64,000 nucleotides of DNA from the NCBI RefSeq assembly GCF_003201875.1, contig NZ_QJKD01000016.1, positions 1 to 64,000 of the forward strand, given 5' to 3'. Positions 50,945 through 61,111 of the stretch are shown here, one piece after another. The stretch's first letter is position 1, and every line of letters starts with the position of its first letter. A program made the translations under genes and the position numbers. The notes under the pieces were generated by a model, which searched no databases, was not told where the DNA came from, and saw nothing but the letters and a program-made list of their open reading frames with translations. The DNA is from Hungatella effluvii. GTDB lineage: Bacteria > Bacillota > Clostridia > Lachnospirales > Lachnospiraceae.

Positions 50945-52564
50945 ATGAAATGGAAAGCAGGTGAAATTTTGGAGCAGGACGTACTGCGCATGGAAGGCAT
51001 TACGAAAATATACGGAAATGGAATCCTTGCTAATGACAATGTCGATTTTTATTTAAGACAGGGGGAAATTCATGCGCTGATGGGAGAAAACGGCGCGGGT
51101 AAATCGACTTTGATGAAAATTCTTTTCGGCATGGAAAAACCCACGTCAGGTAAAATTATTTTGAATGGCACAGAGGTATCGATACCAAATTCCGCATCTG
51201 CACTGTCTATGGGAATCGGTATGGTGCACCAGCATTTTATGCTGGTGCCCTCCCTGACGGTGACGGAAAATTTAATCCTTGGAAATGAGCCTCATAAGGG
51301 TGCTTTGATTGATTTAAGACAGGCCAGAGAGAAGGTAAGAGAGCTTTCAGAGACATACCATTTCGCTTTGGATCCTGACGCAAGAGTGAAAGATTTGTCG
51401 GTGGGCATGAAGCAGCAGATTGAGATTCTAAAGGCTTTGTACCGGGGAGCAAAAATACTGATACTGGATGAACCCACGGCTGTGCTTACGCCGCAGGAAA
51501 CAGAAGTCTTGTTTAAACAATTGAAAAATCTGCGGGATAATGGACATGTATTAATCTTTATTTCTCATAAAATTCGGGAAGTAATCGAAATCTGTGATCG
51601 TGTGACCATTATGCGGTCGGGTAAAAGTATGGGGGTATACAATATACATGGAGATACTTTGAAAGGCACGAAGGATATCACGGAGGAAGAAATTTCAAGG
51701 CTGATGGTAGGGCGGTCCGCTATCCTGGAGCTGAATAAGACTCCGGCAGAGCCAAAGGATATTGTGCTCAAAGTGAAGGGGGCTCTCAGTGTAGATCTGG
51801 AACGCAAAGTGCGGGTCAACCATGTTAATTTCGCCGTTCGAAAAGGCGAGATCCTTGGAGTAGCGGGGGTAGAAGGAAATGGACAAGCAGAACTGGTATC
51901 TATGATTACCGGTATGATGCCGCTTGATCAGGGAGATGTAACGATTGAAGAGATCTCCATTAAAGAAAAGACTATTCGTCAGATCAGAACGGAATTGTTA
52001 TCCTATATACCACAGGACCGGCTTACCTACGGCGTGGTTTCCGGTACGGATATCAGAAACAATCTGATTCCTTTTCTGACTGAACGGAAAGAGTATAGAA
52101 AAGGTATATTATTGAAGACAAAGGCACTTAAAAAGCTAGCAGACGAGGTGGCGAAGGATTACTCTGTCAAGTGTGATTCCAGTGAACAGTATGTAGGAAT
52201 GCTATCTGGAGGCAATATGCAGAAGGTGGTCGCAGCGCGAGAACTTTCGGACAGAACGCGCAAGATACCTCCACTTATTGTGGCAGATCAGCCTTCCAGA
52301 GGAATTGACATTGGTGCTACCACATTTATTCACAGGAAACTTCTGGAATTGCGTGATGCGGGTTGTGGAGTGCTGCTGATTTCGGCAGATTTAAATGAAA
52401 TTCTCGAACTGTCCGATTCGGTAATTGTCTTATACGACGGAGAAATCTCAGGATACTTCCCTGATACAAGAAAACTGACGGAACGGGAATTGGGGCAGTA
52501 TATGCTGGGAGTAAAAAGGCAGACAGAAGAAGAGGTAGGAGGGGTGTGCCATGGGGCGATTTAA
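50945..52564 (+). CDS. Nucleoside ABC importer ATPase with two ABC domains (NupO-like)
   Basis: This 539-residue ATPase of the RbsA/NupO kind has an N-terminal cassette that is complete (Walker A GENGAGKST, signature LSVGMKQQIE, Walker B ILILDEPTAVLT). The C-terminal cassette has a degenerate Walker A (GVEGNGQAE) with signature LSGGNMQKVV and DQPSRGIDIGA, as usual for the group. The start is uncertain: ATG 50945 has no close ribosome site, whereas the in-frame TTG at 50969 follows GCAGGTGA by a few bases. It overlaps the permease gene by 14 bp. Confidence 0.92.
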   Translation: MKWKAGEILEQDVLRMEGITKIYGNGILANDNVDFYLRQGEIHALMGENGAGKSTLMKILFGMEKPTSGKIILNGTEVSIPNSASALSMGIGMVHQHFMLVPSLTVTENLILGNEPHKGALIDLRQAREKVRELSETYHFALDPDARVKDLSVGMKQQIEILKALYRGAKILILDEPTAVLTPQETEVLFKQLKNLRDNGHVLIFISHKIREVIEICDRVTIMRSGKSMGVYNIHGDTLKGTKDITEEEISRLMVGRSAILELNKTPAEPKDIVLKVKGALSVDLERKVRVNHVNFAVRKGEILGVAGVEGNGQAELVSMITGMMPLDQGDVTIEEISIKEKTIRQIRTELLSYIPQDRLTYGVVSGTDIRNNLIPFLTERKEYRKGILLKTKALKKLADEVAKDYSVKCDSSEQYVGMLSGGNMQKVVAARELSDRTRKIPPLIVADQPSRGIDIGATTFIHRKLLELRDAGCGVLLISADLNEILELSDSVIVLYDGEISGYFPDTRKLTERELGQYMLGVKRQTEEEVGGVCHGAI

Positions 52565-53666
52565 TAAAAATAGCATTTCTGCGAAAAATGTTCAGACAAT
52601 ATTTAATTTTTTAAAACTGTCTCTGGCCTTTCTTGTTGCGATTTTAATTGTGGTTGTTGTAATCTTTCTGTGTGCGGATGAACCATTCTCCACAATGCAT
52701 TACTTCTTTCTTTCTCCTTTTGATTCGGTCAGACATATGGGGAATATTATAGAAAATGCAACACCTGTACTGTTTACCGGAGTAGCTACCTGTCTGTTAT
52801 TCTCGGCGGGTGATGTCACACTGGCAGGCGAAGGCGCCGTATATTTTGGCGGTTTTGTTGCTTCGGCAGTTGCTGTTTCGCTGCCTATACAAAATGATGC
52901 TTTAAAAATTATTGCGCTGCTGATAGGGGCATTAGTTGGTATTTTAATTGCAGTACTCCCTGCTTTTGTGCAAAATAAATTTAAAGTAGATTCTTTCGTT
53001 TTTTCATTATTATTTAATTATGTTTTGCTTTACATAGGGAGCTATTTCCTGAATTATAAACTGCACGATTATAGTTATAAAAGTGGTACAGCTACGGCAC
53101 CTTTTCCTGAATTTGCCGTATTGCATTCACTGATCCCGAAAACAAGTGTTAATGTCGGCTTTTTTATTGGCCTTCTGCTGGCTGTGGGGGCATGGGTCTT
53201 CAGCAATAAAACGAAGTGGGGGTATGAGGCAAAACTTTTGCGGTCCAATCCGCATTTTGCCAAGTATGTAGGCGTAAACGTCGTTAAAATCAGTCTGATT
53301 GCGGCGGCTCTTGGGGGATTTGTAGCGGCCCTGGGTGGTGGAGTAGAGATTCTCGGAAAAGCACCGCGTTTTTCCTGGACGGCTCTGCCTGGATATGGCT
53401 GGGATGGATTTATGGTAGCTACCCTGGCTTACTATAATCCGATACTTGTGCCATTTGCGGCACTGTTTTTAGGGTATCTTCGAACCGGAGCCAATATTAT
53501 GAATTTATACAGTAACATACCTCTTGAACTGATTTCGGCAATACAGGCTGTTATGATTCTGTTGATCGCGTCTAAAGCCATGCTGAATAAATCGCAGCAG
53601 AGGATGATTGAAAAACAGACGAGGCTGCGTGCACAGCAGGAAGAAAAGAGCGGGGAGGGAGCATAA
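52551..53666 (+). CDS. Nucleoside ABC importer permease 1 (NupP-like)
   Basis: This 371-residue integral membrane protein of the BPD_transp_2 family has about ten hydrophobic segments, first at about 25-48, with the motif GDVTLAGEGAVYFGGFVASA conserved in the group. It overlaps the ATPase gene and shares its last base with the start of the second permease. It would form a heterodimeric channel with that permease. Confidence 0.92.
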   Translation: MGRFNKNSISAKNVQTIFNFLKLSLAFLVAILIVVVVIFLCADEPFSTMHYFFLSPFDSVRHMGNIIENATPVLFTGVATCLLFSAGDVTLAGEGAVYFGGFVASAVAVSLPIQNDALKIIALLIGALVGILIAVLPAFVQNKFKVDSFVFSLLFNYVLLYIGSYFLNYKLHDYSYKSGTATAPFPEFAVLHSLIPKTSVNVGFFIGLLLAVGAWVFSNKTKWGYEAKLLRSNPHFAKYVGVNVVKISLIAAALGGFVAALGGGVEILGKAPRFSWTALPGYGWDGFMVATLAYYNPILVPFAALFLGYLRTGANIMNLYSNIPLELISAIQAVMILLIASKAMLNKSQQRMIEKQTRLRAQQEEKSGEGA

Positions 53667-54610
53667 TGGAGCTATTTTTAAGTAATATTTTATCTGCAGG
53701 CTTTGTTTTTATTATAATCCGTGTGGCTACTCCCATTATATTTGCCAGTATGGCGGCTTTAATCTCTACTAAAGCCGGTGTAGTGAATATTACAATTGAT
53801 GGTACAATGCTTATGGCCGCGCTTATAGGCGTTCTTGTCAGCGCGTATACACAAAGCCTGTTGTTAGGATGCCTGGGTGGTCTTCTGACAGGCATGGTGA
53901 TGGGAGGGTTTTTGGCATTTTTCCATGTGAAGATGCATGCTCCGTCCAATACAACCGGTGTTGCAATGAACCTATTTGCCAATGGTTTCAGCGTATTCTT
54001 ATGTGTTATTTTTGCGGGAGACAAAGGATCTACCTCCAAACTGCAGAGTCTGAGCTTCCCTACAATTCATATACCATTTATTAAGGATATTCCGATTTTG
54101 GGAACGATTGTCTCGGGTCATAACTTATTTACGTATCTGGCTTTTTTAACTGTAATTGGTGTATATGTGCTGATTTACAAAACACCTTTGGGGCTTCGGA
54201 TTCGGGCAGTAGGTGAATACGACACCGCAGCAAAATCGGTAGGAGAGAATCCGGACAGGATTAAGATCATAGCCCTTATAATTGCCGGAGCAGTTTCGGC
54301 TATGGGCGGTATGTTTTTATCTATGGGATATGTCTCCTGGTTTACAAGAAGTATGACAGGAGCCAGAGGCTTTATCGGGGTTGCAGCCAATGCAATCGGC
54401 AGAGACAACCCGCTTTACGTATTACTGGCAGCTATGCTGTTCGGACTGGCGCAGGCGTTTGCCAATACCATTCAGATATTACAGCTTCCTGCGGAAATTA
54501 TTGCTATGATGCCTTACGTTATTACGCTGGTCGTTATGGTAGTCAACAGTGCACGCGAGTCGGTTTCGGCTTCTAATAAGAAGAAAAAAATCGTTGCAGG
54601 CCTGGACTAG
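53666..54610 (+). CDS. Nucleoside ABC importer permease 2 (NupQ-like)
   Basis: This 314-residue membrane protein of the same family has about eight to nine helices and the typical sequence ASMAALISTKAGVVNITIDG near the N-terminus, with LRIRAVGEYDTAAKSVGENP as the cytoplasmic loop. It overlaps the first permease by one base. An MFS carrier gene follows after 10 bp. Confidence 0.92.
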   Translation: MELFLSNILSAGFVFIIIRVATPIIFASMAALISTKAGVVNITIDGTMLMAALIGVLVSAYTQSLLLGCLGGLLTGMVMGGFLAFFHVKMHAPSNTTGVAMNLFANGFSVFLCVIFAGDKGSTSKLQSLSFPTIHIPFIKDIPILGTIVSGHNLFTYLAFLTVIGVYVLIYKTPLGLRIRAVGEYDTAAKSVGENPDRIKIIALIIAGAVSAMGGMFLSMGYVSWFTRSMTGARGFIGVAANAIGRDNPLYVLLAAMLFGLAQAFANTIQILQLPAEIIAMMPYVITLVVMVVNSARESVSASNKKKKIVAGLD

Positions 54611-54620
54611 GAAGGGATGA

Positions 54621-55844
54621 ATGATGACAAAATTCAGAGCAAAACTGGACAGCGTACTGATCTCGGGCGCTCATGCCGGATATTGGGCAGGGGCTACGGT
54701 ATTTTCCTCTTTTCTGGTTACCTTTTTGATTGAAAATGGTTATACGGAGTCTCAAATTGGATTAATTGTAACTTTTATGTCCCTGTTTAACCTGATCTCA
54801 CAGCCGTTTTGGGGATATTTGGCAGATGCGAAGTGGAATATCAAGGCAGTGACTCTTATCTGTTTGGGGATATCGATTCCGGTGGTCCTGGTGCTTCCTT
54901 TGCTGCTGCGGTCAACACTGCTTTTAACGATTGGCTGTATTGTTGCCTCCTGTTTTGAAAATCCGGTTAAGGGACTTCTGGATTCTATCACAAATATAAG
55001 CGAAGAGAAAAACCGTTACATCGTCTATGGCATTGCCAGGGGCTGCGGCTCATTTTTCAGTGCAATTGCCAGTCTTCTGGCCGGAAATTTTCTGTACAAA
55101 TACGGCATAAACTGGGCTTTTGTAATTCACGGTGCGCTTGTTGGATTTTCGCTTATCTGCCTAATTATTTTTTCAGGTAAAGGATATCCGGAGAACAAAG
55201 ATATCCGGCGAAATGTGACCAGAAAAAAAGATATGACACTGAAACGGGCCGTGAAGGAATTATCGGAGAACCGGCTGTTCCTGGCAGTATTTGTTAGTAC
55301 GGTCCTGCTAAATATAGGATTGAAGGCCGGCCTTACTTTTACACCGGTGATGATTAATAATTTCGGAGGAAACAGCAGCCATAACGGGTATTCCATGGCG
55401 GTCAATACCATTGGAATGCTGCCGATGATGGTGCTGTACAGCTGGCTGTACCGGAAAAAGAAAATCAGTAATGCAGTAATTTATCTGTGGGCCTGTCTGT
55501 TTACTGTGATTAGAATTGCCAGCTTGGCTATGGTGAATTCATTGTGGCCGCTTATCTTCGTACAAATTATTAATTCCTTGTCATACGGATTTTTACAGCC
55601 TGCAATGATAGAATCTATACGTCAGACCACACCTCTGTATTTAAGATCTACGGCGATTACGCTGGTTACGGGAGTCTATCTGGCAATAGCCAGCGTTACG
55701 GGGGATTATCTGGCTGGTGTTCTGATTGAACATGTGGGGATGAAACCGATGTTCGGCATTTGTACGGTTCTGGCGATTCTTGGAACTATTGCTTATTTAC
55801 CGGTCTTAAGGGCCGCAAATGGAGGAAAACAGAACTATGAGTGA
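54621..55844 (+). CDS. MFS transporter, nucleoside/H+ symporter-like
   Basis: This 407-residue carrier has 12 predicted helices and belongs to the MFS_1_like group that includes LacY- and NupG-type proton symporters: GYWAGATVFSSFLVTFLIEN in helix 1 and FNLISQPFWGYLADAKWNIK after helix 2, where the MFS loop motif lies. Two ATGs in tandem (54621, 54624) follow GAAGGGATG. It overlaps the next nucleoside hydrolase gene by 8 bp, which ties it to nucleoside uptake. It gives the operon a second, proton-driven entry route beside the ABC importer. Confidence 0.85.
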   Translation: MMTKFRAKLDSVLISGAHAGYWAGATVFSSFLVTFLIENGYTESQIGLIVTFMSLFNLISQPFWGYLADAKWNIKAVTLICLGISIPVVLVLPLLLRSTLLLTIGCIVASCFENPVKGLLDSITNISEEKNRYIVYGIARGCGSFFSAIASLLAGNFLYKYGINWAFVIHGALVGFSLICLIIFSGKGYPENKDIRRNVTRKKDMTLKRAVKELSENRLFLAVFVSTVLLNIGLKAGLTFTPVMINNFGGNSSHNGYSMAVNTIGMLPMMVLYSWLYRKKKISNAVIYLWACLFTVIRIASLAMVNSLWPLIFVQIINSLSYGFLQPAMIESIRQTTPLYLRSTAITLVTGVYLAIASVTGDYLAGVLIEHVGMKPMFGICTVLAILGTIAYLPVLRAANGGKQNYE

Positions 55845-56880
55845 AGAGAAAAAAATACCGGTTGTCATTGACTGTGATCCGGGCCATGATGATATGATGG
55901 CACTGGTTCTGGCCTATGGTTCCGGAAAATTGGATATCCGGGCAGTTACTACTGTCGCGGGTAATAACACGATCAGCAATACTACTAATAATGCGCTGAA
56001 CGTACTTCATTATATTGGTGCAGACGAGATTCCGGTAGCAATGGGCTATCAGGATCCTATTGTTCGAAGTCATAAAGAGTCTATGGATCGGCTGAAAGCC
56101 AGAAGGCCAAAACCAACCAATAACTCGGAGAAGAGCCGAGAAAATACGGAAAATATTACCGGAGCATCGGTTCATGGTATTACCGGCCTTGATGGATTTA
56201 CATTTCCTCCTGACAATCCGAAAAAGCCCGAATCAATTAGGGCAGTTGAGATGATTGCCAGAGTGGTGAGAGAAAGCGAGGCCCCCATAACTCTGATTCC
56301 TACAGGGCCGCTTACAAATATAGGGCTATTTATCAAAGCGTTTCCGGACCTTACCCATAAAATCAAACGAATATCCCTGATGGGAGGAACCTGTGAGTTT
56401 ATATTAAGTCGTCCCTTTATGGAGTTTAATACCTTTGTTGATCCGGAAGCAACTAAGATTGTATTTGAAAGCGGTATTCCAATTACTATGTTCGGTTATG
56501 ATGTGACTTACTCTGTTCTTTATGACAGGCGTACAATAGATCAAATTGAAGCGGTTGGTAATCAAAGCAGCGGTATGGTGAAAAGTCTGCTGGATACCTT
56601 TATGGTCCGTCACAACAGTTCTCTTAATCATTTGAAACTGAAAGATTCCTGTCCAGTGCATGATGCCTGTGCTGTAGCGGGGGTCATTGATCCAGAGTTG
56701 ATTACTGAGTCAAAAATGATCCATGTAGATATAGAAACATCCGGTACATATTTTGATGGCGCTACAGTATGCGATTATGTCAGCGCACTGGGCCTGGAGC
56801 CGAATGTGGAGGTGGTATACCGTATGGATAATGAGAAGTTTCTTTCCATGCTGGTGGAAGCTGTGCGTAACTGTAAATAA
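55837..56880 (+). CDS. Inosine-uridine-type nucleoside hydrolase, copy 1
   Basis: This 347-residue cytoplasmic enzyme hydrolyses the N-glycosidic bond of nucleosides to base and ribose. The calcium motif is VIDCDPGHDDMMALVLA, and NPKKPESIRAVEMIARVV, TGPLTNIGLFIKAFPDL and the Asn/Asp-rich MEFNTFVDPEATKIVFESG are standard. The conserved His region appears as SCPVHDACAVAGVIDPEL. ATG 55837 has GGAGGAAAA upstream, inside the MFS gene end. Compared with copy 2 it carries about 15 extra residues, including a Lys/Asn/Ser-rich loop near residue 90 (KPTNNSEKSRENTENITG). Confidence 0.93.
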   Translation: MSEEKKIPVVIDCDPGHDDMMALVLAYGSGKLDIRAVTTVAGNNTISNTTNNALNVLHYIGADEIPVAMGYQDPIVRSHKESMDRLKARRPKPTNNSEKSRENTENITGASVHGITGLDGFTFPPDNPKKPESIRAVEMIARVVRESEAPITLIPTGPLTNIGLFIKAFPDLTHKIKRISLMGGTCEFILSRPFMEFNTFVDPEATKIVFESGIPITMFGYDVTYSVLYDRRTIDQIEAVGNQSSGMVKSLLDTFMVRHNSSLNHLKLKDSCPVHDACAVAGVIDPELITESKMIHVDIETSGTYFDGATVCDYVSALGLEPNVEVVYRMDNEKFLSMLVEAVRNCK

Positions 56881-56945
56881 AAGGCATGAATAGGAATCCT
56901 GCCAAAACATAATAAGTATTTAAAGAAAGGGCAAGGCCAGATAGT

Positions 56946-57944
56946 ATGAAGAAAATTCCTGTGATTATTGACTGTGATCCCGGACATGATGATATGATGG
57001 CTCTGGTGCTGGCGATAGGAAGTCCTGCGCTGGATGTAAAACTTGTTACTACGGTGGCTGGGAACAAGCCTCTTGAAATGGTGACCAGGAACTGTCTGAA
57101 TGTAATGCACTATATTGGAGCGGATGATATCCCGATAGCGGTTGGATGTGACAGCCCTCTTGTGCGGCCACAAAATCATGTGGATCCCCTGCTTGCGGAG
57201 ATGCGCCGCAATACCGGCGCTATTTCAGAAGGTGCGCATGGTAAATCAGGACTTGATGGATTTACATTCCCGGAAGACAACCCGAAAAAACCAGAAGAAA
57301 TCAGGGCTGTTGAGTATATGGCGAAGATCCTTAAGGAATCAGAAGAACCAGTAACATTAATTCCAACGGGACCGCTCACGAATGTGGCGCTTTTACTGAA
57401 ATGTTATCCTGATTTGAAACCGAAGATTAAAAAGATCTCTATGATGGGCGGTACCTGTAAATTTGTTTTTACAAGAAAATATATGGAATTTAATACCTTT
57501 GTTGACCCGGAAGCGACCAAGATTGTTTTTGAAAGCGGACTGCCTATTGATATGTACGGTTATGATGTGACGTACTCTGTACTTTATGACAAAGAAGCCA
57601 TCGAACGGATGCGCCGTAATGGCAATCAAAGTTCTTTGATGGTCGCGGACTTACTGGATACGTTCATGTACCGCCATAACCACGCTTTCCGATGGCTGGG
57701 ACTCACGGATGTCTGCCCGATTCACGATGCCTGTGCGGTTGCCGGCGTTATTGCCCCTGATCTCGTGACAGAAGCTGCTTATATGCACGTGGATATTCAG
57801 ACAGATGGAAAACTGTTTGACGGGGCGACGGTTTGTGACTACGAGGATATACTGGGCGGAGAGAAAAATGTAAGAGTAATATTCAACATGAATACTCCGG
57901 GATTTATTGATTTGCTGGTGCGCTCCGGGGCGGCCTGCAAGTAA
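56946..57944 (+). CDS. Inosine-uridine-type nucleoside hydrolase, copy 2
   Basis: This 332-residue paralogue of the preceding gene has the same landmarks (VIIDCDPGHDDMMALVLA; LTNVALLLKCYPDL; MEFNTFVDPEATKIVFESG; VCPIHDACAVAGVIAPDL). The two differ mainly in the loop after residue 80 and in DNA codon use, so the duplication is not recent. Two copies probably widen the range of bases accepted. It is the last gene of the salvage operon, ended by a clear terminator. AAAGGGCAAGG precedes the ATG. Confidence 0.93.
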   Translation: MKKIPVIIDCDPGHDDMMALVLAIGSPALDVKLVTTVAGNKPLEMVTRNCLNVMHYIGADDIPIAVGCDSPLVRPQNHVDPLLAEMRRNTGAISEGAHGKSGLDGFTFPEDNPKKPEEIRAVEYMAKILKESEEPVTLIPTGPLTNVALLLKCYPDLKPKIKKISMMGGTCKFVFTRKYMEFNTFVDPEATKIVFESGLPIDMYGYDVTYSVLYDKEAIERMRRNGNQSSLMVADLLDTFMYRHNHAFRWLGLTDVCPIHDACAVAGVIAPDLVTEAAYMHVDIQTDGKLFDGATVCDYEDILGGEKNVRVIFNMNTPGFIDLLVRSGAACK

Positions 57945-57962
57945 GGCGACATGCTGTTTTGG

Positions 57963-58010
57963 TATCCGGTAAATCTCCTGTTGCAGGGATTTACCGGATA
58001 TTTTCATTTT
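57963..58010 (+). terminator. Terminator of the ribonucleoside operon
   Basis: TATCCGGTAAATC (57963-57975) pairs exactly with GATTTACCGGATA (57988-58000), followed by TTTTCATTTT. Confidence 0.9.
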
Positions 58011-58044
58011 GCATGTAAAGAATCATGAGAAAAGAAGAAAACAG

Positions 58045-58092
58045 TTGACGCCACCTGATAAATATTATATATTATCGGTAAATATATTTATC
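58045..58092 (+). promoter_or_regulatory. Promoter of the 58-kb LacI gene flanked by inverted half-sites
   Basis: TTGACG (58045-58050), 17 bp, TATATT (58068-58073). GATAAATAT (58057-58065) and ATATTTATC (58084-58092) are inverted copies on either side of the -10 box, a layout suited to autorepression. Confidence 0.65.
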
Positions 58093-58116
58093 AACTAACC
58101 ATTGGGAGGGATAACA

Positions 58117-59172
58117 TTGAAAGTAAAAGTAAAAGACATTGCAAAAGCGGCAGGGGTATCGCCCACCACGGTGTCACTGGTTTTAAATAACCGCCCTTCC
58201 AGAATTGCGGAGGACACGAAGGAGCATATTCTCCGGGTCGCCAGAGAAATGCAGTTTCAGAAGGAATCGGAAATAGATTTTTCAGAGTTTAAGAAGGTGA
58301 AGACGCTCGGCATGGTGGTGCCGGACGTGATGAGTTCTTTTTATCACAGGCTGGCGGAGGAAACGTCCAGACATGCGTTTTACCAGGAATACACAGTCTT
58401 TCAGTGTTACACCAATGACGATATCCAGTGCTTCTATATGGCGGTGGAAGGGCTGATGGCCAAGAACGTGGATGGGATCATCATCATACCGCCCAGAACG
58501 ATGGATAAAGAAAATGTGAAGCTGCTAAAATCGCTGCAGAAGAGCGGAGTTCCCATGGTGCTGCTGGATCGGGCGGCGTATGCGGTGTTCTGTGATTTTG
58601 TGACGGCGGACAACAAACACGGCGGGCGGATTGCCACGGAATATTTGATTAAGCACGGCCATAACGGAATCGGCTGCCTCGTAGGCGAGGCAAATGTCTA
58701 CACCTCCAGAAAGCGTGTGGAGGGATACCGCGAAGCACTGGCAGCGGCGAAGATTCCATTTGATAAAGATCTTGTTTATTACGGGAATTACGATATAGAG
58801 TCAGGACGGGCCGGAATGGAGATCTTGTGGGAAAAAGGCGTTACCGCGGTGGTTGCAGGCAATGATCTGATGGCCTATGGCGTGTATCTCTTTGCAAAGG
58901 AGCATCACCTTTCCATACCCGGTGATTTATCGGTGATCGGCTATGACAATACGGAGCTGTGCGGCCTTATGGACGTGCCGCTGACGAGTGTGGACCAGAA
59001 TACCGATACGATGGCCTCCAAGGCAGTTGAAGTATTGCTGCGAAGAATCGAGGAGCCGGCCGCGGATGAACCGGAACCGGCCAGAAACTATTATTTCACG
59101 CCGTATGTGGTGGAGCGTGATTCGGTGGGAGTGATGAATCAGAGCTCAGCAAAGCGCAGTGAAATGCGGTAA
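58117..59172 (+). CDS. LacI-family transcriptional regulator
   Basis: This 351-residue protein has a LacI helix-turn-helix (KVKDIAKAAGVSPTTVSLVL) and a sensor domain (LGMVVPDVMSSFYHRLAEET; VIGYDNTELCGLMDVPLTSV). It starts with TTG at 58117, six bases after GGAGGG; a TTG at 58102 lies before that site and no ATG is available. GATAAAT/ATTTATC half-sites around its own promoter recur before the importer operon 0.4 kb downstream, so it probably represses both. Its inducer would be the ligand of that importer. Confidence 0.9.
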   Translation: MKVKVKDIAKAAGVSPTTVSLVLNNRPSRIAEDTKEHILRVAREMQFQKESEIDFSEFKKVKTLGMVVPDVMSSFYHRLAEETSRHAFYQEYTVFQCYTNDDIQCFYMAVEGLMAKNVDGIIIIPPRTMDKENVKLLKSLQKSGVPMVLLDRAAYAVFCDFVTADNKHGGRIATEYLIKHGHNGIGCLVGEANVYTSRKRVEGYREALAAAKIPFDKDLVYYGNYDIESGRAGMEILWEKGVTAVVAGNDLMAYGVYLFAKEHHLSIPGDLSVIGYDNTELCGLMDVPLTSVDQNTDTMASKAVEVLLRRIEEPAADEPEPARNYYFTPYVVERDSVGVMNQSSAKRSEMR

Positions 59173-59288
59173 GACACAGTGAAAAAAGATGAAACGCCGT
59201 AATTCGCAATAAGCAGCAAGGAAAAGTCGATTGATAGATAAATAACGGATAAATAAAAGCTAAATAAAAGTTAAATACCACATATTGC

Positions 59289-59337
59289 AAAGGCAGGAAA
59301 CGAAGAGTATTGATTCGTTTCCTGCCTTTATTTTTTT
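59289..59337 (+). terminator. Terminator of the LacI gene
   Basis: A 16-bp exact stem (59289-59304 with 59314-59329, core AAAGGCAGGAAACGAA) is followed by ATTTTTTT. Between here and the promoter at 59523 I see only AT-rich DNA. Confidence 0.92.
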
Positions 59338-59522
59338 GCGTTTTGTCAACGGCGAATTTGAATAAATAAAACAGGAAAAAATAAAAGAATCAGTTTAACT
59401 CCTGTTTATCTGCACAAATTTGGATTATATGTACAAAAAATATATTAAAATAACTGACAAATAAGAATAAATCACCATTAAAATACAGGGAGAAAATGAA
59501 AATTCTGAATTCATTTTTCGTA

Positions 59523-59582
59523 TTGACAAAAGTAGATAAAATGATATAATGAAATTACAGAAACATTTATCACAAATTTATC
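59523..59582 (+). promoter_or_regulatory. Promoter of the last importer operon with two ATTTATC half-sites
   Basis: TTGACA (59523-59528), 16 bp, TATAAT (59545-59550). GATAAA lies in the spacer (59535-59540) and ATTTATC repeats at 59565-59571 and 59576-59582, 11 bp apart, just after the expected start. These match the half-sites around the upstream LacI promoter. Confidence 0.65.
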
Positions 59583-59633
59583 AAGTGCTTAAAGGTACCG
59601 TGAAAATTTCAGTGAAAAAGGAGAGAAAAGTAA

Positions 59634-61070
59634 ATGAAAAAAAGATTTTTTGCAGCAGCTTTATCAGTTGCCATGGTTGGAACTCTTTTGTCAGGGTGCA
59701 GCATATCCACAACCAGCACGCCGGAGAACGATGCGGCAGGAACTACGGCAGCAGCGGGTGAGACGGCGGCGGCTGAGACGACAACAGCAAGCCAGGATTT
59801 AAAGGGGCGTGAAGAGATCACTTTGTGGTTCTGGGGCGCAGAGCCATACGCACAGGAAGCGATGCAGCGAATCCTGGCAGATAAGTATAACAGCTCTCAG
59901 GATAAGTATAAGCTGGCTATCGAATTCAGACCATCGGTTGATACGGATATGTCAACTGCACTGGCAGCAAATCAGGGACCCGATATCGTATATGGTTCCG
60001 GTCCATCTTTCGTTATGCCGCTTGTAGAGGCAGGAAAACTGGAGCCGCTGGATACCTATTCCGAACAGTACGGGTGGAGTGAGCGGATCCTGAAGCCGTT
60101 CTATGAATCTGGAACCGTGAACGGAAAACTGTACAGTTTAATCAGCGGTGTCAGCACGATGGGAGTCTTTTATAATAAGAAGGTACTGGCTGATAACGGC
60201 TGGGAAGTTCCGAAGACGATCGAAGACATGGAGAAGATCATGGATGACGCCCTCGCAAAGGGATTGTATGCATCTGTTACGGGAAACAAGGGCTGGAAAC
60301 CAGTGAATGAAAACTATGCTTCCGTATTTTTAACTCATGTAGCAGGACCGGAGACCATGTACAAATGTCTGACCGGAGAAGAAAAATGGAACAATCCGAA
60401 TGTCACCGCAGCAATCGAGAAGTCAAAGGAATGGTGGGATAAAGGATATCTTGCAGGTGATGATTATGTAAACTTAAATTTCAGTGAATCGCTGCAGCTT
60501 TTATCTGATGAAAAAGCTCCGTTCTTTATTGGGCCGTCAATCGCATTCCAGTGGGCAGCATCCTTCTTTACCGGAGATAAGACAGAAAATATTGCGTTTA
60601 TCCCATTCCCTTCCACAGAGACGGTTCCCAATGAAACGTATACCCTGGGCGCTTCCTGTACCCTGTCCATTAATGCCAATGTGAGCCAGGAACATAAGGA
60701 TGAAGCAGCTAAGATTATTGATATGATGTTCCAGCCGGAATTCATGCAGGAGATGACAACCGCATGGCCGGGATACTGGGGAACTCCTCTGAAAGATTTA
60801 AACACCATTGACACCAGCAAGATGGGATATTTATCACAGTCCTTTGTTGATGTTGTAAAAAATATTTCAGCTGCTGTGGATAAAGGAAACTTCGGTTATT
60901 ATGACAATGTATTTTTCCCGGCTTCCACACAGCAGAGTATGGTGAACATTGAGGATGTCTGGTACGATACGGTACCGGTATCCGAATATCTGGATAAGAT
61001 AGACAAGGATTTTGCGGAAGCACTTGCAAAGGGCCTTGTACCTCCGATTCCGGAACCGGCAATGAACTGA
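59634..61070 (+). CDS. Sugar ABC importer substrate-binding lipoprotein
   Basis: This 478-residue family 1 binding protein has signal and lipobox GTLLSGCSIST followed by a Thr/Ala-rich linker (AAGTTAAAGETAAAETTTAS). The mature start is EEITLWFWGAEPYAQEAMQR. AAAAGGAGAG precedes the ATG. It heads an operon with two permeases and an ADP-ribosylglycohydrolase-family gene, controlled by the upstream LacI protein. The ligand is unknown. Confidence 0.9.
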   Translation: MKKRFFAAALSVAMVGTLLSGCSISTTSTPENDAAGTTAAAGETAAAETTTASQDLKGREEITLWFWGAEPYAQEAMQRILADKYNSSQDKYKLAIEFRPSVDTDMSTALAANQGPDIVYGSGPSFVMPLVEAGKLEPLDTYSEQYGWSERILKPFYESGTVNGKLYSLISGVSTMGVFYNKKVLADNGWEVPKTIEDMEKIMDDALAKGLYASVTGNKGWKPVNENYASVFLTHVAGPETMYKCLTGEEKWNNPNVTAAIEKSKEWWDKGYLAGDDYVNLNFSESLQLLSDEKAPFFIGPSIAFQWAASFFTGDKTENIAFIPFPSTETVPNETYTLGASCTLSINANVSQEHKDEAAKIIDMMFQPEFMQEMTTAWPGYWGTPLKDLNTIDTSKMGYLSQSFVDVVKNISAAVDKGNFGYYDNVFFPASTQQSMVNIEDVWYDTVPVSEYLDKIDKDFAEALAKGLVPPIPEPAMN

Positions 61071-61111
61071 TATCAGCACAGCACAGGCAACTTAAAAAGG
61101 GAAGAAGGGAG